IMG/VR virus record: IMGVR_UViG_3300009183_000110
Span: 1-57,755 of that record
DNA: 57,755 bases
Strand: one strand, 5' to 3'
Source: a virus
The notes under the pieces: generated by a model
Told to the model about the DNA's origin: nothing
Seen by the model: only the letters and a program-made list of their open reading frames with translations
Databases searched by the model: none
Part shown: positions 17,287 to 26,029 of the stretch, piece by piece
Layout: every line of letters begins with the position of its first letter
Position numbering within the stretch: position 1 is the first letter of the stretch
Translations under genes and position numbers: made by a program

Positions 17287-17490
17287 ATGTCTTACGACTT
17301 CTCTTCAGATGGAATAAAAATAAAAGGCGAAGATTCGTTTCACGTAATGAAGCTTGCTGATGTAGATGAATGGATTCTGCTGAGGTTGCGTAATGGAACC
17401 TCATATAGAGCTGGTTCTTTTATTTCCCCCGATGAAGCTAGAGCTTTCGCTCACTCCATGGGCCTAGAACTAACTAGAAACAAACAATAA
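17287..17490 (+). CDS. Hypothetical protein, 67 aa
   Basis: Compact alpha/beta protein with strands (KIKGEDSFHVMKL, EWILLRLRNGTSYRAG) and a final helix (PDEARAFAHSMGLEL). Last gene before convergence with the lysin. No family recognised. Confidence 0.6.
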   Translation: MSYDFSSDGIKIKGEDSFHVMKLADVDEWILLRLRNGTSYRAGSFISPDEARAFAHSMGLELTRNKQ

Positions 17491-17492
17491 GT

Positions 17493-17515
17493 ATTCAGAT
17501 AAATTTATCCTGAAT
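17493..17515. terminator. Inverted repeat between convergent genes
   Basis: ATTCAG at 17493-17498 pairs with CTGAAT at 17510-17515 around an AT-rich GATAAATTTATC core. It sits between convergent genes, so it may be a bidirectional terminator; similar AT cores recur at 22370, 42010 and 50597, so an operator is also possible. Confidence 0.4.
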
Positions 17516-17533
17516 CAACATGTCTTTATGTAT

Positions 17534-18535
17534 TTAGTTACTGCCTGAATTACTAGCCCAGTGATGAGCCCCACCGTTATTAAACAAGTAACGAGCAACC
17601 TTTAAATTGCACTTGCTATTCAACAACACTTTTAGGTCGCCAAACTTAGAACCGCACACTTGTGCAGTCACTGTTTTCCATGAGCTATTAATCTGCAGTA
17701 AGCCGTAATCTCTTGTGCCGTTACTGTTTAATTTAGACACAACCTTTTCGGTGCATCTACTTTCACGCCACATAATATAAGAAAACCTATCTACTGGAAC
17801 AAGGCCATTTGCGCGTAACTGAGCTTCCCATTTGGGGCACCTTTTAGTTTTGTCACTTGAGTGACTAACCGTGGATGACACGCTTGATTTACTAACGCTT
17901 CCCGAGGGAACAGAACTCTTTGTTTCACTACTAGGGCGCGTCTTTAACCACTCAGTCATTCCGGCTTCGGTGTATCTATCTCGCGTAGGTTTGCGGGTCT
18001 TCCAGTTAACACATGTCCTACCCCAGTTACTAGAGTTACGCCAACCAACGGCTGGGCGAAAGAAAGGCCTGTTGTTCAGCTTGTCATCAAGCGTACGAAA
18101 TACATTTCTTGTTTGATATCCAAAAAACGCCATACGGTTCGCAACAATAATCTGCTCTTCCTTGGTTGCCTTAGGTGGACGGGAAGCAAACTGACGTCCG
18201 CCATATCCCTCCCAGACAGACTGAGCCATTCCCAAACCGCCAGAGAAATATCCACCGTTTTCCCAGTTGTGGTTAGTCTCACACCAGGAGACAGCCTCCC
18301 AGAACTTGATGGAACCACCCTTTTTAGAACGTAGCTGAACCACTAGTTCGGGATGCATTGTGCTGACAGCCATCACGTTCACCTTGTTCTGCACAGCAGG
18401 GTTGATTACGGAAACCGCTGAGGTACTCGTTGTTGAACTATCACCCCCAGTCTTGACGCCCGCAGCGTCAACAACACTTACGGAAACGCAAGATGTAATT
18501 AAAAGGGATGTTAGGAAACGACGGTACTTAGACAA
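17534..18535 (-). CDS. Secreted lysin with Rpf-like and lysozyme-like domains
   Basis: 333 residues. N-terminal signal peptide (RRFLTSLLITSCVSVSVVDAA). Residues about 75-140 match resuscitation-promoting-factor transglycosylase: FWEAVSWCETNHNW (catalytic Glu86), GGLGMAQSVWEGYGG, ATKEEQIIVANRM. After a Ser/Thr-rich linker, residues about 232-333 look like a second lysozyme/SLT fold with MWRESRC (Glu258) and DYGLLQINSSW. Start is TTG with AGGAGA about 8 bases upstream. Rpf domains are actinobacterial, supporting the host assignment. Likely cleaves peptidoglycan at lysis or entry; export by Sec is inferred. Confidence 0.85.
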   Translation of the reverse strand: MSKYRRFLTSLLITSCVSVSVVDAAGVKTGGDSSTTSTSAVSVINPAVQNKVNVMAVSTMHPELVVQLRSKKGGSIKFWEAVSWCETNHNWENGGYFSGGLGMAQSVWEGYGGRQFASRPPKATKEEQIIVANRMAFFGYQTRNVFRTLDDKLNNRPFFRPAVGWRNSSNWGRTCVNWKTRKPTRDRYTEAGMTEWLKTRPSSETKSSVPSGSVSKSSVSSTVSHSSDKTKRCPKWEAQLRANGLVPVDRFSYIMWRESRCTEKVVSKLNSNGTRDYGLLQINSSWKTVTAQVCGSKFGDLKVLLNSKCNLKVARYLFNNGGAHHWASNSGSN

Positions 18536-18978
18536 TGATTTCTCCTGTCATAGGCGGATAATAAGCTCTTGTAGTATGCGAGCGCCCTCGTTCGGGGTAC
18601 CAACTATTATACAGTCACCACCTGCGGAGCGGGCACCCCCACCCCCGCGAGACCCCAAATATGGCTCTGAAAGCCTTACTAGTAAAGGGTTAGAAACCTT
18701 CAAAAAAATTTTTAGAATTTGGGTAAATTTATCCCAGTAATGCCCCGTTTGTTGATATTTAGAGGGGGTCCAAAAAGCTCAGGGAAGTTCATCGCCGGCA
18801 CTTTCAAATGAGCCATCCACGCAATACCTGCGGAAATATCAATAAGGGTTACAAAACAGTGTAAGGAGTAACAATTACTGGTCTGCGGTGACGAACCACA
18901 CCCAGAGAACAAACAAGGAGAACCATAACCAGAACATGCCAGAAACAATATCTAAACAACTAATAAAAAACAAACAAA
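18536..18978. other. Gap without a supported gene
   Basis: 443 bases upstream of the lysin. C-rich tract near 18635-18655 and AT-rich GGGTAAATTTATCCC at 18720-18734. A 34-codon minus-strand frame (18712-18816) reads like a peptide but has no Shine-Dalgarno; a 24-codon plus frame at 18936 is equally weak. I support neither as a gene. Confidence 0.4.
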
Positions 18979-19203
18979 TTAAAAAAATAGTTCAACAAGC
19001 TCATGAGTGATATCAGACACCTCATCAGAATAGAAGGGGTCACTACTGGTCCCCCTGAGCCTCTCAGCAGCCTCTGGAACCACCTCACACAACCGATTGA
19101 AGTACACCTGCCCATATCGTAGACCCGAACTTACAAACGCCTCATCGACGCCGGCCACAAACGCCAAATACGCAGGCTTCACAGGACCATCAAACATCAG
19201 CAC
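18979..19203 (-). CDS. Conserved-type actinophage hypothetical protein, 74 aa
   Basis: GTG start; an ATG two codons in is an alternative. Contains GLRYGQVYFNRLCEVVPEAAERLRG and SDPFY, a pattern I recognise from short actinophage proteins of unknown role. Isolated on the minus strand between two non-coding stretches. Confidence 0.7.
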   Translation of the reverse strand: MLMFDGPVKPAYLAFVAGVDEAFVSSGLRYGQVYFNRLCEVVPEAAERLRGTSSDPFYSDEVSDITHELVELFF

Positions 19204-19555
19204 ATCGTACCACCATCATAAAGACAAGCACGACACATAACTTTGGATAAATTTAAACAAACAACAGCCAGCTCTATTTTTTGATTTGTAGCTACCCACC
19301 CGGGTACGGGATACCGATAAAGTTTGCGGGGCTCACTAGGGCCTCCCACCACAGGGAGTGCACCCTATACACATTTTTTATTTGAGTGACCTCAGCCCCA
19401 CCACCATGGCTACAGCGCACGCCGTGACGAGGACGAATGAGACGATGGTTGTGTCAAGCATGGTGAGAGACGATACCAACCACATCACCTCATGACAATC
19501 ATTCGTCACTTCGTGTTGTATCACCCGTGATACACCCTTAGAGTACTTTACTCTT
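19204..19555. other. Gap, mostly non-coding
   Basis: Holds an AT-rich GGATAAATTTAAAC (19244-19257; near-copy at 52564) and GC-rich inverted segments near 19340-19365. A 35-codon minus frame (19378-19485) would encode one membrane helix (TTIVSFVLVTACAVAMVVGL) after a GAGGTG; possible but unproven. Confidence 0.35.
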
Positions 19556-19783
19556 ATGACAATAAATACTCCAACGATTGACAGCATGATTGATAGTGAT
19601 GATGACCTCACAACACTCGTGATGACACACAACGTAATGCTCATCAATGTAATAGACACATCAGTAGAGGTGTGGTTATCGCACCCCTCAGGCACACACA
19701 TCATTCGTCACATACCTTGTGTTACACACGCCCAAGCGCATGCCGTATCCGCAATGCTTAAGAGTGTATGGTGTAACGCATGA
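19556..19783 (+). CDS. Hypothetical protein, 75 aa
   Basis: Acidic N-terminal part followed by VEVWLSHPSGTHIIRHIPCVTHAQAHAVSAML, with regularly placed His residues. Coupled to the next gene by an ATGA overlap. No family. Confidence 0.6.
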   Translation: MTINTPTIDSMIDSDDDLTTLVMTHNVMLINVIDTSVEVWLSHPSGTHIIRHIPCVTHAQAHAVSAMLKSVWCNA

Positions 19784-19959
19784 GTGATACATACCGATTG
19801 ACTATCGCAATACGTAAACGCAATGACCTTGAGAGACCAACGTCAGAAGCTGAAGCAATCATGTTGGTGCACGACTTGTTGTCACATGGTTCGTTCGTTG
19901 ATGTGCTATCAGTAACGCCCGAGGCAGGGGCAACGAAGGATGACACCGTATGGAGATAG
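19780..19959 (+). CDS. Hypothetical protein, 59 aa
   Basis: ATG overlaps the TGA of the preceding gene. Soluble, alpha/beta-looking (YRLTIAIRKRND, EAEAIMLVHDLLSHG, FVDVLSVTPE). Probably forms a two-gene unit with its neighbour. Confidence 0.6.
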   Translation: MSDTYRLTIAIRKRNDLERPTSEAEAIMLVHDLLSHGSFVDVLSVTPEAGATKDDTVWR

Positions 19960-20281
19960 GGGTACGTACCCCTTGTCTAATGAGGTAACCATCACACCCC
20001 TTCATCGCTTACCCCCTCGCCCTCGTCACCTTGACCCAACACGTTTCGCAAGGCTACGGGTGGCTACGGGTGTTGAGATAGATAAGTCCCCCTCTATGTA
20101 CCCCCGTACCTCAACCCCATCTCACCCTCCCCTCCCTCATCCTTCACCTCCATACCCTCACATCGTGTAGAAGCGTGCCTAATAGGTACGCTTTTGCACA
20201 CACATCACCTCATCCACATACACGATGACCCGATGCGATAACAGGGACCGATACCCCTAGTAGTGATAGAGTGCCTATCTC
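19960..20281. other. Gap with a motif A copy and hairpin
   Basis: C-rich non-coding stretch. It holds a motif A/B-like hybrid (GAGATAGATAAGTCCCC, motif A at 20078-20087) and a hairpin at 20171-20195. A Pro-rich frame crosses it but looks non-coding. Confidence 0.5.
20171..20195 (+). terminator. Likely intrinsic terminator
   Basis: AAGCGT(G)CC, loop TAATA, GG(T)ACGCTT, then TTTT. Follows the 19556-19959 gene pair. Confidence 0.55.
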
Positions 20282-20662
20282 ATGACACCTATCGCCTTCT
20301 ACGTTGACACATCGTCTCTCTCTAAGACCATCGCTTCCTACTTAGTAGGACGTGGTAAACAGAAGAAGCACCCCTCTAAGCACGAGGAGTTGACTCGTTG
20401 GCATCTCGCCTCTCTCTTTATGACTAAGGTCTTTGATGCCTGTGCTGAACACAACGTCACCCCTATGACAGCCGATGGACAGTTCAGCCTCAACTCGCTC
20501 ATGCTTGACGCAGAGAGAGAGCTCGACATACACATCTCTGAAACGTCCTTCGCCCTAATGGATAAGGCATACAGAGAGAGGGCGTTGAGAGAAGTGACCG
20601 AGCGAAGGCAGTTCGCTTACTCATCACTGATAAGGATGACGTCTAATGGCTTCATCAAGTAA
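20282..20662 (+). CDS. Hypothetical protein, 126 aa
   Basis: Soluble, helical, basic in the middle (GRGKQKKHPSKHEELTRWHL). No Shine-Dalgarno close by. No family recognised. Confidence 0.65.
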   Translation: MTPIAFYVDTSSLSKTIASYLVGRGKQKKHPSKHEELTRWHLASLFMTKVFDACAEHNVTPMTADGQFSLNSLMLDAERELDIHISETSFALMDKAYRERALREVTERRQFAYSSLIRMTSNGFIK

Positions 20663-20683
20663 TCGCCTTTCTTGACGACCCCC

Positions 20684-20712
20684 GTGTAGGTCTGTACCTA
20701 TTGGTGTAGTAT
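20684..20712 (+). promoter_or_regulatory. Promoter of the TTGTAG-17-TANNNT family
   Basis: GTGTAG (20684-20689), 17 bp beginning GTCTGTACC, then TAGTAT (20707-20712); includes GTAGGT-CTGT-ACCTAT. ATG of the next gene lies 9 bases downstream. The earliest member of the family and without an adjacent motif A. Confidence 0.7.
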
Positions 20713-20720
20713 CACAGTCA

Positions 20721-20921
20721 ATGAATACCACACATGCCTCATCAGGTAGTCAACACGACGCTCTTGACACCTTCATCAATGAACACAAGAGGACGTTAGG
20801 TACTAATCCCCCTCACCCTTATGCCGACCAACACCTAATGACGTTGCTCATTCAGGTGGTCGAAGCCCTTAGACCCTCTCGCTCAAACATCGACGCAACA
20901 GCCACGGGTAGCCATGGGTGA
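20721..20921 (+). CDS. Hypothetical protein, 66 aa
   Basis: First gene after the promoter at 20684. Contains ALDTFINEHKRTLG and a helical LMTLLIQVVEALRPSRS. Ends in an ATGGGTGA overlap with the next gene. No family. Confidence 0.6.
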   Translation: MNTTHASSGSQHDALDTFINEHKRTLGTNPPHPYADQHLMTLLIQVVEALRPSRSNIDATATGSHG

Positions 20922-21165
20922 TACAGGATGGACTTGGTTCCTCTTCGCAATGGAGATAGTAGGTGTATGTGGCATGTTCGCCGTTGGACGCCTGCATTGG
21001 TGGGGATGGTTGATTGTCCTACTACATAGCGTGCCATGGTTTGTGTACAGCATCAGTCATGATAAGCCCGGCTTCATAGCCATGTCCCTCATGTGGTGGA
21101 TAACACATGCCTACAACATGATGAAGTGGCGCAAAGATTCATCAACCCCCGTGCATAGACACTAG
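20914..21165 (+). CDS. Membrane protein, 83 aa
   Basis: Trp-rich protein with two to three hydrophobic segments (FLFAMEIVGVCGMFAVG, WWGWLIVLLHSVPWFVYSI, GFIAMSLMWWITHAYNM) and a basic tail. Overlaps the previous gene by 8 bases. Its TAG stop abuts motif A at 21166. Function unknown. Confidence 0.65.
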   Translation: MGDTGWTWFLFAMEIVGVCGMFAVGRLHWWGWLIVLLHSVPWFVYSISHDKPGFIAMSLMWWITHAYNMMKWRKDSSTPVHRH

Positions 21166-21184
21166 ATAGATAAGTACCCACATC

Positions 21185-21586
21185 ATGACCACAACAAACA
21201 CAGTGCTCTGTTCAGCATGCCATACATCAGTACCATGCACTCAACAGGAGTTGTACCCTGATAATGGTTGGGTCTTACCCTTCGACACCTTTGGTTACTA
21301 TGGTGGCTTCGATGACAACATGCCTGTACTACTAGGCGATAGACGTCCTCGTCAGTGGATTATGTGTCATGACTGTGTTGCGAAGTTCCTTGCCGTATTC
21401 CCTCTATTGGGAGAGACGGTAGGACCATCGTGTCATGTGGTGTCAAGAGAAGATGGTGAAGAGCCGTGCTGTAGGCACGCTTGGCGAGGCACTGAACTGT
21501 TCGGTCGATTTGAGTATGGCGTCCATACCCAGTCATCGTGGCCTGATGGCGTGTGGCATGACGACCAGCCTGAGGCGAACGGTTAG
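21185..21586 (+). CDS. Zinc-binding-like hypothetical protein, 133 aa
   Basis: Cys pairs LCSACHTSVPC and MCHDCVAKF suggest a zinc site, with a later EEPCCRHAW. Trp/Gly-rich in between. No named family; shares a C-x-x-C plus acidic style with other small proteins here. Confidence 0.65.
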   Translation: MTTTNTVLCSACHTSVPCTQQELYPDNGWVLPFDTFGYYGGFDDNMPVLLGDRRPRQWIMCHDCVAKFLAVFPLLGETVGPSCHVVSREDGEEPCCRHAWRGTELFGRFEYGVHTQSSWPDGVWHDDQPEANG

Positions 21587-21595
21587 TCCGATTTC

Positions 21596-21841
21596 TTATG
21601 CCACGGGTGACGTAGTACCTCTGTACTTACGCATCCACTCTTTGGTGTCCATGTAGCAATACAGTAGTGCTTCATTAAGGGAGTCACATTGACCGCTCTG
21701 CCCCCATGGCACATCGTCTAGTGATGATGCCATGCCTCTACTCCATGCACTCACTACCCATACCCCTGAGCGATTGGTTGCTTCGAAGTCCATATCATGC
21801 ATGTCAAACCATTTAGCGTATTGCTCTACATATGAACTCAT
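21596..21841 (-). CDS. Hypothetical protein, 81 aa
   Basis: I choose the ATG giving MSSYVEQYAKWF, with GAGAG upstream. The body (SGVWVVSAWSRGM..., CDSLNEALLYCYMDTKEWMRKYR) looks like an alpha/beta protein that combines a strand with a helix from a 'sequence-to-column' phage family, not identified. A one-base-short motif A (CTTATCTATT) lies at 21897. Confidence 0.55.
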   Translation of the reverse strand: MSSYVEQYAKWFDMHDMDFEATNRSGVWVVSAWSRGMASSLDDVPWGQSGQCDSLNEALLYCYMDTKEWMRKYRGTTSPVA

Positions 21842-21943
21842 AGTTCTCTCGCTTTTTTCTGGGTGACCGTAAAGTACTGGCATAGTGAAAGCATAGCTTA
21901 TCTATTAGGATGCTGTACAGTGATGATGAAAATAAGGAGAATC

Positions 21944-22288
21944 ATGAAAGACATTGACACACGCCATTCGTTCGATAGGTTTATCGATTGGATTGACGAT
22001 ATGAACTCGTCAGTAAAGAACGGCATCGACCCATACACCGTGTTTCACATAGTAGGGATAATGCTTATCGCATTGCCTGCACTTGGTATCTTCTCGATAG
22101 TGCTTGGTTACGCAATGGCTGACTTCATGAAAGTAGCCACGGGTATAGTGTTGTTGCTAGTAGGCACCATAGGCGCAACGCTAGGAGGCCTTGTTATCTA
22201 TAACGAAGTTGAGGATGCTAAGCAATCAGCCAAGCGCAATCACCCCGCCTACCCATACAGGCGTTCCTCTTCTAAATCCGAGGACTAA
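21944..22288 (+). CDS. Membrane protein, 114 aa
   Basis: ATG chosen for the AAGGAGA 5 bases upstream. Two transmembrane helices (FHIVGIMLIALPALGIFSIV and ATGIVLLLVGTIGATLGGLV) between a charged N-terminus and a basic, Ser-rich tail. Its 3' end runs into a short tandem repeat. Confidence 0.65.
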   Translation: MKDIDTRHSFDRFIDWIDDMNSSVKNGIDPYTVFHIVGIMLIALPALGIFSIVLGYAMADFMKVATGIVLLLVGTIGATLGGLVIYNEVEDAKQSAKRNHPAYPYRRSSSKSED

Positions 22289-22338
22289 ACATTTCTAAAC
22301 TCGAGGACTAAACATTTCTAAACTCGAGGATTAAACAC
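22279..22338 (+). repeat. 23-bp tandem repeat, about 2.6 copies
   Basis: Unit CGAGGACTAAACATTTCTAAACT at 22279, 22302 and (partial) 22325; stated here in two parts, CGAGGACTAAAC then ATTTCTAAACT. The first copy contains the stop of the membrane protein gene, so the array duplicates a gene end. Confidence 0.85.
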
Positions 22339-22408
22339 CACAGACGTCCCTGTTGTGTAAACTTCATTCAGATAGATTTATCTAAACATATAGAGAGACG
22401 GACACGTT

Positions 22409-23434
22409 ATGGCTCATCAACTAGAAATCGAATCAGACGGCACAGCACGAATGGCTTTTGCTGATAGAGAAATCCCTTGGCACAGACTCGGAACCCCTAT
22501 GAAGGGACTCCAAACCGCCGAAGCAATGCTTACCGCTGCTCAGGCAGATTTTGATGTAGTGACCACGCGTGTTGCTGTGTGCGATGACAATGGTGAACCT
22601 ATTCGCAACTCCGATGGTACGCCTGTCCTAGTTCCTGACAGTAGAGCCACGGTAAGAGTCAACCCGAATGGAACCTTTGATGGATTGGCTACGGTAGGCA
22701 CACGGTATGTGGTGCAGCAGAACCGTGAATGTCTTGATTACGCCCTTGCCATAGCCGGCGCTTCATCTGGTGATGCCGTTGTTGATACTTGTGGAGTGCT
22801 TAATGGTGGCAGAGAGTTCTTCTCATCCATAGACCTAGGCGCTCTCGTTATTGACCCAAAGGGTATTAATGATGAGATTGCTCGTTACCTACTTGTACAC
22901 AATGGTCACGATGGCAAGACCGCTATCACCTTTGCGAATACATCAATTAGAGCCGTTTGCAAGAACACAGTGACCGCAGGCATCACGGGTGCCAAACGGG
23001 TGTTTACTGCTCGCCACACACGCAACGCTGACAGAGTAATGGAAGAGGCTAACGAAGTACTCAACATCTCTAACGAATGGGCACGCCAATTCACGCAGAC
23101 GGCAGAACGTTTGTTGGCCATTCCGGTAGCACCACGCTCTAAGCTTCTCAATGACTTACTTATCGCTACATTTCCTATTGATTCAGGGGCCACGGAGAGA
23201 CAGAAGAAGAACCATGACAACGTAATGTCACTTGTTCGTGGAGTCTACGAAAACCAGAACAACGCAAAAGGCTACGGGTACAACGGGTGGTCTGCTGTTA
23301 ACGCAATCGGTGAATACCTTGACCATTACCGTGACGCGTCCATACGTGAACGCGCGCTCGCATCAATGGATTCGAACTCATGGGTGACAAGAGCTAAGCT
23401 GAAGTCGCAACATTTCCTCTTGTCGTCTATCTAA
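22409..23434 (+). CDS. DUF932 family phage/plasmid-like protein
   Basis: 341 residues. N-terminal DREIPWHRLGTPM is the typical opening of the DUF932/TIGR03299 family, with TVGTRYVVQQNRECLDYA, NGGREFFSSIDL and LVHNGHDGKTAITFANTSIRAVCKNT matching the rest of the fold. Members are common in phages and plasmids of actinobacteria; molecular role unknown. Full-length. Confidence 0.85.
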   Translation: MAHQLEIESDGTARMAFADREIPWHRLGTPMKGLQTAEAMLTAAQADFDVVTTRVAVCDDNGEPIRNSDGTPVLVPDSRATVRVNPNGTFDGLATVGTRYVVQQNRECLDYALAIAGASSGDAVVDTCGVLNGGREFFSSIDLGALVIDPKGINDEIARYLLVHNGHDGKTAITFANTSIRAVCKNTVTAGITGAKRVFTARHTRNADRVMEEANEVLNISNEWARQFTQTAERLLAIPVAPRSKLLNDLLIATFPIDSGATERQKKNHDNVMSLVRGVYENQNNAKGYGYNGWSAVNAIGEYLDHYRDASIRERALASMDSNSWVTRAKLKSQHFLLSSI

Positions 23435-23481
23435 CATCATTACGCTGTATCATTGTGTATCACGAGATTAAGTGAGGCATC

Positions 23482-23937
23482 ATGGACAACAATAGTGATA
23501 ATGAACGTTTCTATGACTTCGACTCAGAAGACGACGATGCCCCAACCACTGAAGAGTTAGCGGTATGGCTATCGGACTTCATGTCTCAATCAAGTAAGGC
23601 AGAAAAGATGTACCGGTCACACTTCTGCTCTATCGTTGTCAATCGTCTCTGGAAAGAGTTCGGCGTTGAAGGCATGTGTGAATTGATGCTCGCTATCGAT
23701 AAGCGTGCTGGGTGGATTTCAGACATAATCCTTGAGGATGCTGACCTTCATGATGCCCTCTTTGATAACCACGGGGTGTTCGACGACGATGCTGTCATAA
23801 AGGCACGTATGAGTAACCGCCTAATGGAGATGAACAAGAAGATTTGGCGCTTACGGAGAAAATACTCCAAGCTAATAGCCGCAGAAATCGTCAATGGCGT
23901 CGATACTAACGAGTCAGAAGACGCTCCAAAGCCCTAG
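23482..23937 (+). CDS. Acidic hypothetical protein, 151 aa
   Basis: Acidic N-terminus (DFDSEDDDAPTTEEL) followed by a helical body with a basic patch (KKIWRLRRKYSKLI). Its stop overlaps the stop of the convergent helicase gene by 4 bases. No family recognised. Confidence 0.65.
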   Translation: MDNNSDNERFYDFDSEDDDAPTTEELAVWLSDFMSQSSKAEKMYRSHFCSIVVNRLWKEFGVEGMCELMLAIDKRAGWISDIILEDADLHDALFDNHGVFDDDAVIKARMSNRLMEMNKKIWRLRRKYSKLIAAEIVNGVDTNESEDAPKP

Positions 23938-25853
23938 CGAGCCCTATCAAATAGGCCCATAATCATCTGTACGGTGCCATTTACGCTAGATACTTCGCCA
24001 CCTTCTACGGCTGCATCGACTACGGAACGCTTTTTATCTATTAAATCGTAAATATCTTCATCGATTGTTCCGGCTGCTAATAGATAAGTCGCCGTCACGC
24101 TGCCCTTTTGTCCCAGTCTGTGCAATCTGCTGTAAGTTTGGTCTACGTCCGCGGGTGTCCACGGGAGTTCCACGAACAGACAGTTCTCCGAAGCAGTCAA
24201 CGTGTGTCCGGTCTTTGCTGCCTGCATCGACAAAACGATTACGGGTGCCTTGTCGACGCCTAACTCTTGGAACTTCTTCTTGTTTAGTTCGACTTCCTCT
24301 ACGGACATCCCTCCTTGGATACGTAGATTGCCGTACTTATTAGACAACTCGTCGACTATCTCTCTGTGGTGAGCAGCAATCACTACCTTCTTGCCGTCCT
24401 CTAGGTGCGCATCAACCCATTCGTGTACGGAATCCATCTTCGCTTTGGCAGCAAGTCTTCTAAGTATGGACAACCGAACGAGGTGTTCATTGGCTTCGGC
24501 TCTAATCATTGCAGCCATCGCTGCTTTGTGAGACGGCTCGCCTCGTTCTATAGCAAGTTGCCGTGCGCGTTCAGCGATGTAGAACAAGATGTCCTTTTCT
24601 GCCTTGACATACTCCTTCATTCCGGCCGAGCTTCCTTCGACGACAAGCCGGCTATGGACTACGGGTGGCAACTCGGAAAGAACTTGGTCTTTTGTTCGGC
24701 GTATGTAACACGCTCCACGTAGTCTGTCGTTGAGTTCATCTAAGTGAGAGTTCCCACTGATGTTCCATTGACCAAACGAGTCTTGATACGCAGCACAATA
24801 ACGCCGGTAGAAACCCCACAACCCACCGAACTCTTTGAGTCTTCCGAGTATCTCGAGTTGTGAAGCGTATTCGTTTGGCCGGTTGGTCACGGGTGTTCCG
24901 GTAAGACAGAGAACAAGACCTTCCTTCGGAGCACTACGGGCTATCTTGACTGCTGCCTTGGTTCGTTGTGCAGTAGGCGTCTTACAATAGTGACTCTCGT
25001 CGAAAATGTACGAGCGATGTCCGGTGAGCCTCTTCTCCCAGTGAGGGATGTTGCTGTAACCAACGATGACAACGTCATATGTTTCTTCATCTGGAAACAC
25101 TTTCCTATTCGTTACGGTAGTTACTCGTCTCTCGGGTAACCACTTATTCCACTCCTTAGCCCAGTTAAGTACAAGGCTCGGTGGGCATACAACTACTACC
25201 GGATACGAATCCATTACGTACTCAACAGTGCATATTGCCTGAATTGTCTTTCCAAGACCCATCTCGTCTGCGATGAATGTTCTACGAGCGTTGGCTGCAT
25301 ACTGCACACCGGCTCTTTGATACGGAAGCAAATCACCCTGCAACTTATCTATTGCTATGACTGCATCAGTAGAGCGAGATGCTTCGATGAGTTGATTAGT
25401 CTTTTCTTCTACATGGGTTGCTTCGACCATGATTTCGTTATCAACCGTAACGTTAAACATTCCAGCCCACGCAATTACGTTCTTGACTGATGACATGGGT
25501 GCAGTCCACGCTCGTTGTTCCCCATCCCAAGACACTGCGGGTATTTGCTTGATTGCTTTAATGGCCACGCGCTCGTACGGGTAACGAATACTGATACTGC
25601 CGGCGTTTATCCATACACGAGCAGCAGATGGCTTCTTGTCTTGAGGAACAGTGAACTTCATTACATCAACGGTTACATCAAACCCGTGCTTGAGTGCGAA
25701 GTCTCTTCCTTCGGTTACAGAGGTGATAGGTAGTCGCCACAATTTCGTAAGCTTGTCCCAGCGAGCACCGGAGATTGCTTTGAGTTCATTCACTTGCTCT
25801 TTATCGAACGGAAAGTCAAGAACTATCTCGTCGTTGTCTAAATAAAGTCGCAT
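23934..25853 (-). CDS. SNF2/SMARCAL1-like helicase
   Basis: 639 residues from the ATG preceded by AGGG (an upstream GTG adds five). Residues about 1-150 hold two repeats like the HARP domain of annealing helicases (FPFDKEQVNELKAISGARWD... WRLPITS; SWDGEQRAWTAPMSS). The SNF2 ATPase follows: MGLGKTIQAI (Walker A about 199-203), FDESH (about 285-288), LTGTPVTNRPNE; the C-terminal lobe has VIVLSMQAAKTGHTLTAS and SRLHRLGQKGSVTATYLLAAGTIDEDIY. Such proteins remodel DNA at forks or help phage replication. Motif A (24080) lies antisense here, encoding TYLL. Confidence 0.88.
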   Translation of the reverse strand: MRLYLDNDEIVLDFPFDKEQVNELKAISGARWDKLTKLWRLPITSVTEGRDFALKHGFDVTVDVMKFTVPQDKKPSAARVWINAGSISIRYPYERVAIKAIKQIPAVSWDGEQRAWTAPMSSVKNVIAWAGMFNVTVDNEIMVEATHVEEKTNQLIEASRSTDAVIAIDKLQGDLLPYQRAGVQYAANARRTFIADEMGLGKTIQAICTVEYVMDSYPVVVVCPPSLVLNWAKEWNKWLPERRVTTVTNRKVFPDEETYDVVIVGYSNIPHWEKRLTGHRSYIFDESHYCKTPTAQRTKAAVKIARSAPKEGLVLCLTGTPVTNRPNEYASQLEILGRLKEFGGLWGFYRRYCAAYQDSFGQWNISGNSHLDELNDRLRGACYIRRTKDQVLSELPPVVHSRLVVEGSSAGMKEYVKAEKDILFYIAERARQLAIERGEPSHKAAMAAMIRAEANEHLVRLSILRRLAAKAKMDSVHEWVDAHLEDGKKVVIAAHHREIVDELSNKYGNLRIQGGMSVEEVELNKKKFQELGVDKAPVIVLSMQAAKTGHTLTASENCLFVELPWTPADVDQTYSRLHRLGQKGSVTATYLLAAGTIDEDIYDLIDKKRSVVDAAVEGGEVSSVNGTVQMIMGLFDRAR

Positions 25854-25971
25854 ACTGTGAGCCCTCACCCCTTACAAGATAAAAGGCTAGCGAGACATGC
25901 ACGTGAAGGGGGTACCGAAAGGAGAAACGGAAGCACATGTCCCACTAGCCATAATTTATCCTACACTGCGT

Positions 25972-26000
25972 TTGCGTAAATGTGCACCTATGGGTATCAT
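25972..26000 (+). promoter_or_regulatory. Sigma70-like promoter for 26030
   Basis: TTGCGT (25972-25977), 17 bp, TATCAT (25995-26000), with TGGG before the -10. AAGGAGGAG lies just upstream of the following ATG. Confidence 0.55.
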
Positions 26001-26029
26001 TCAGTCATTAAGCCAAGGAGGAGAAACCA

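Noticed and set aside
18712-18948. 78-codon minus frame
   Set aside because: No promoter or Shine-Dalgarno; only its last 34 codons look protein-like.
19940-20170. 76-codon Pro-rich frame
   Set aside because: Composition is that of a C-rich non-coding stretch, it overlaps the previous gene's stop and contains motif A and no Shine-Dalgarno.
22279-22338. CRISPR array
   Set aside because: Contiguous repeats without spacers; only 2.6 units.
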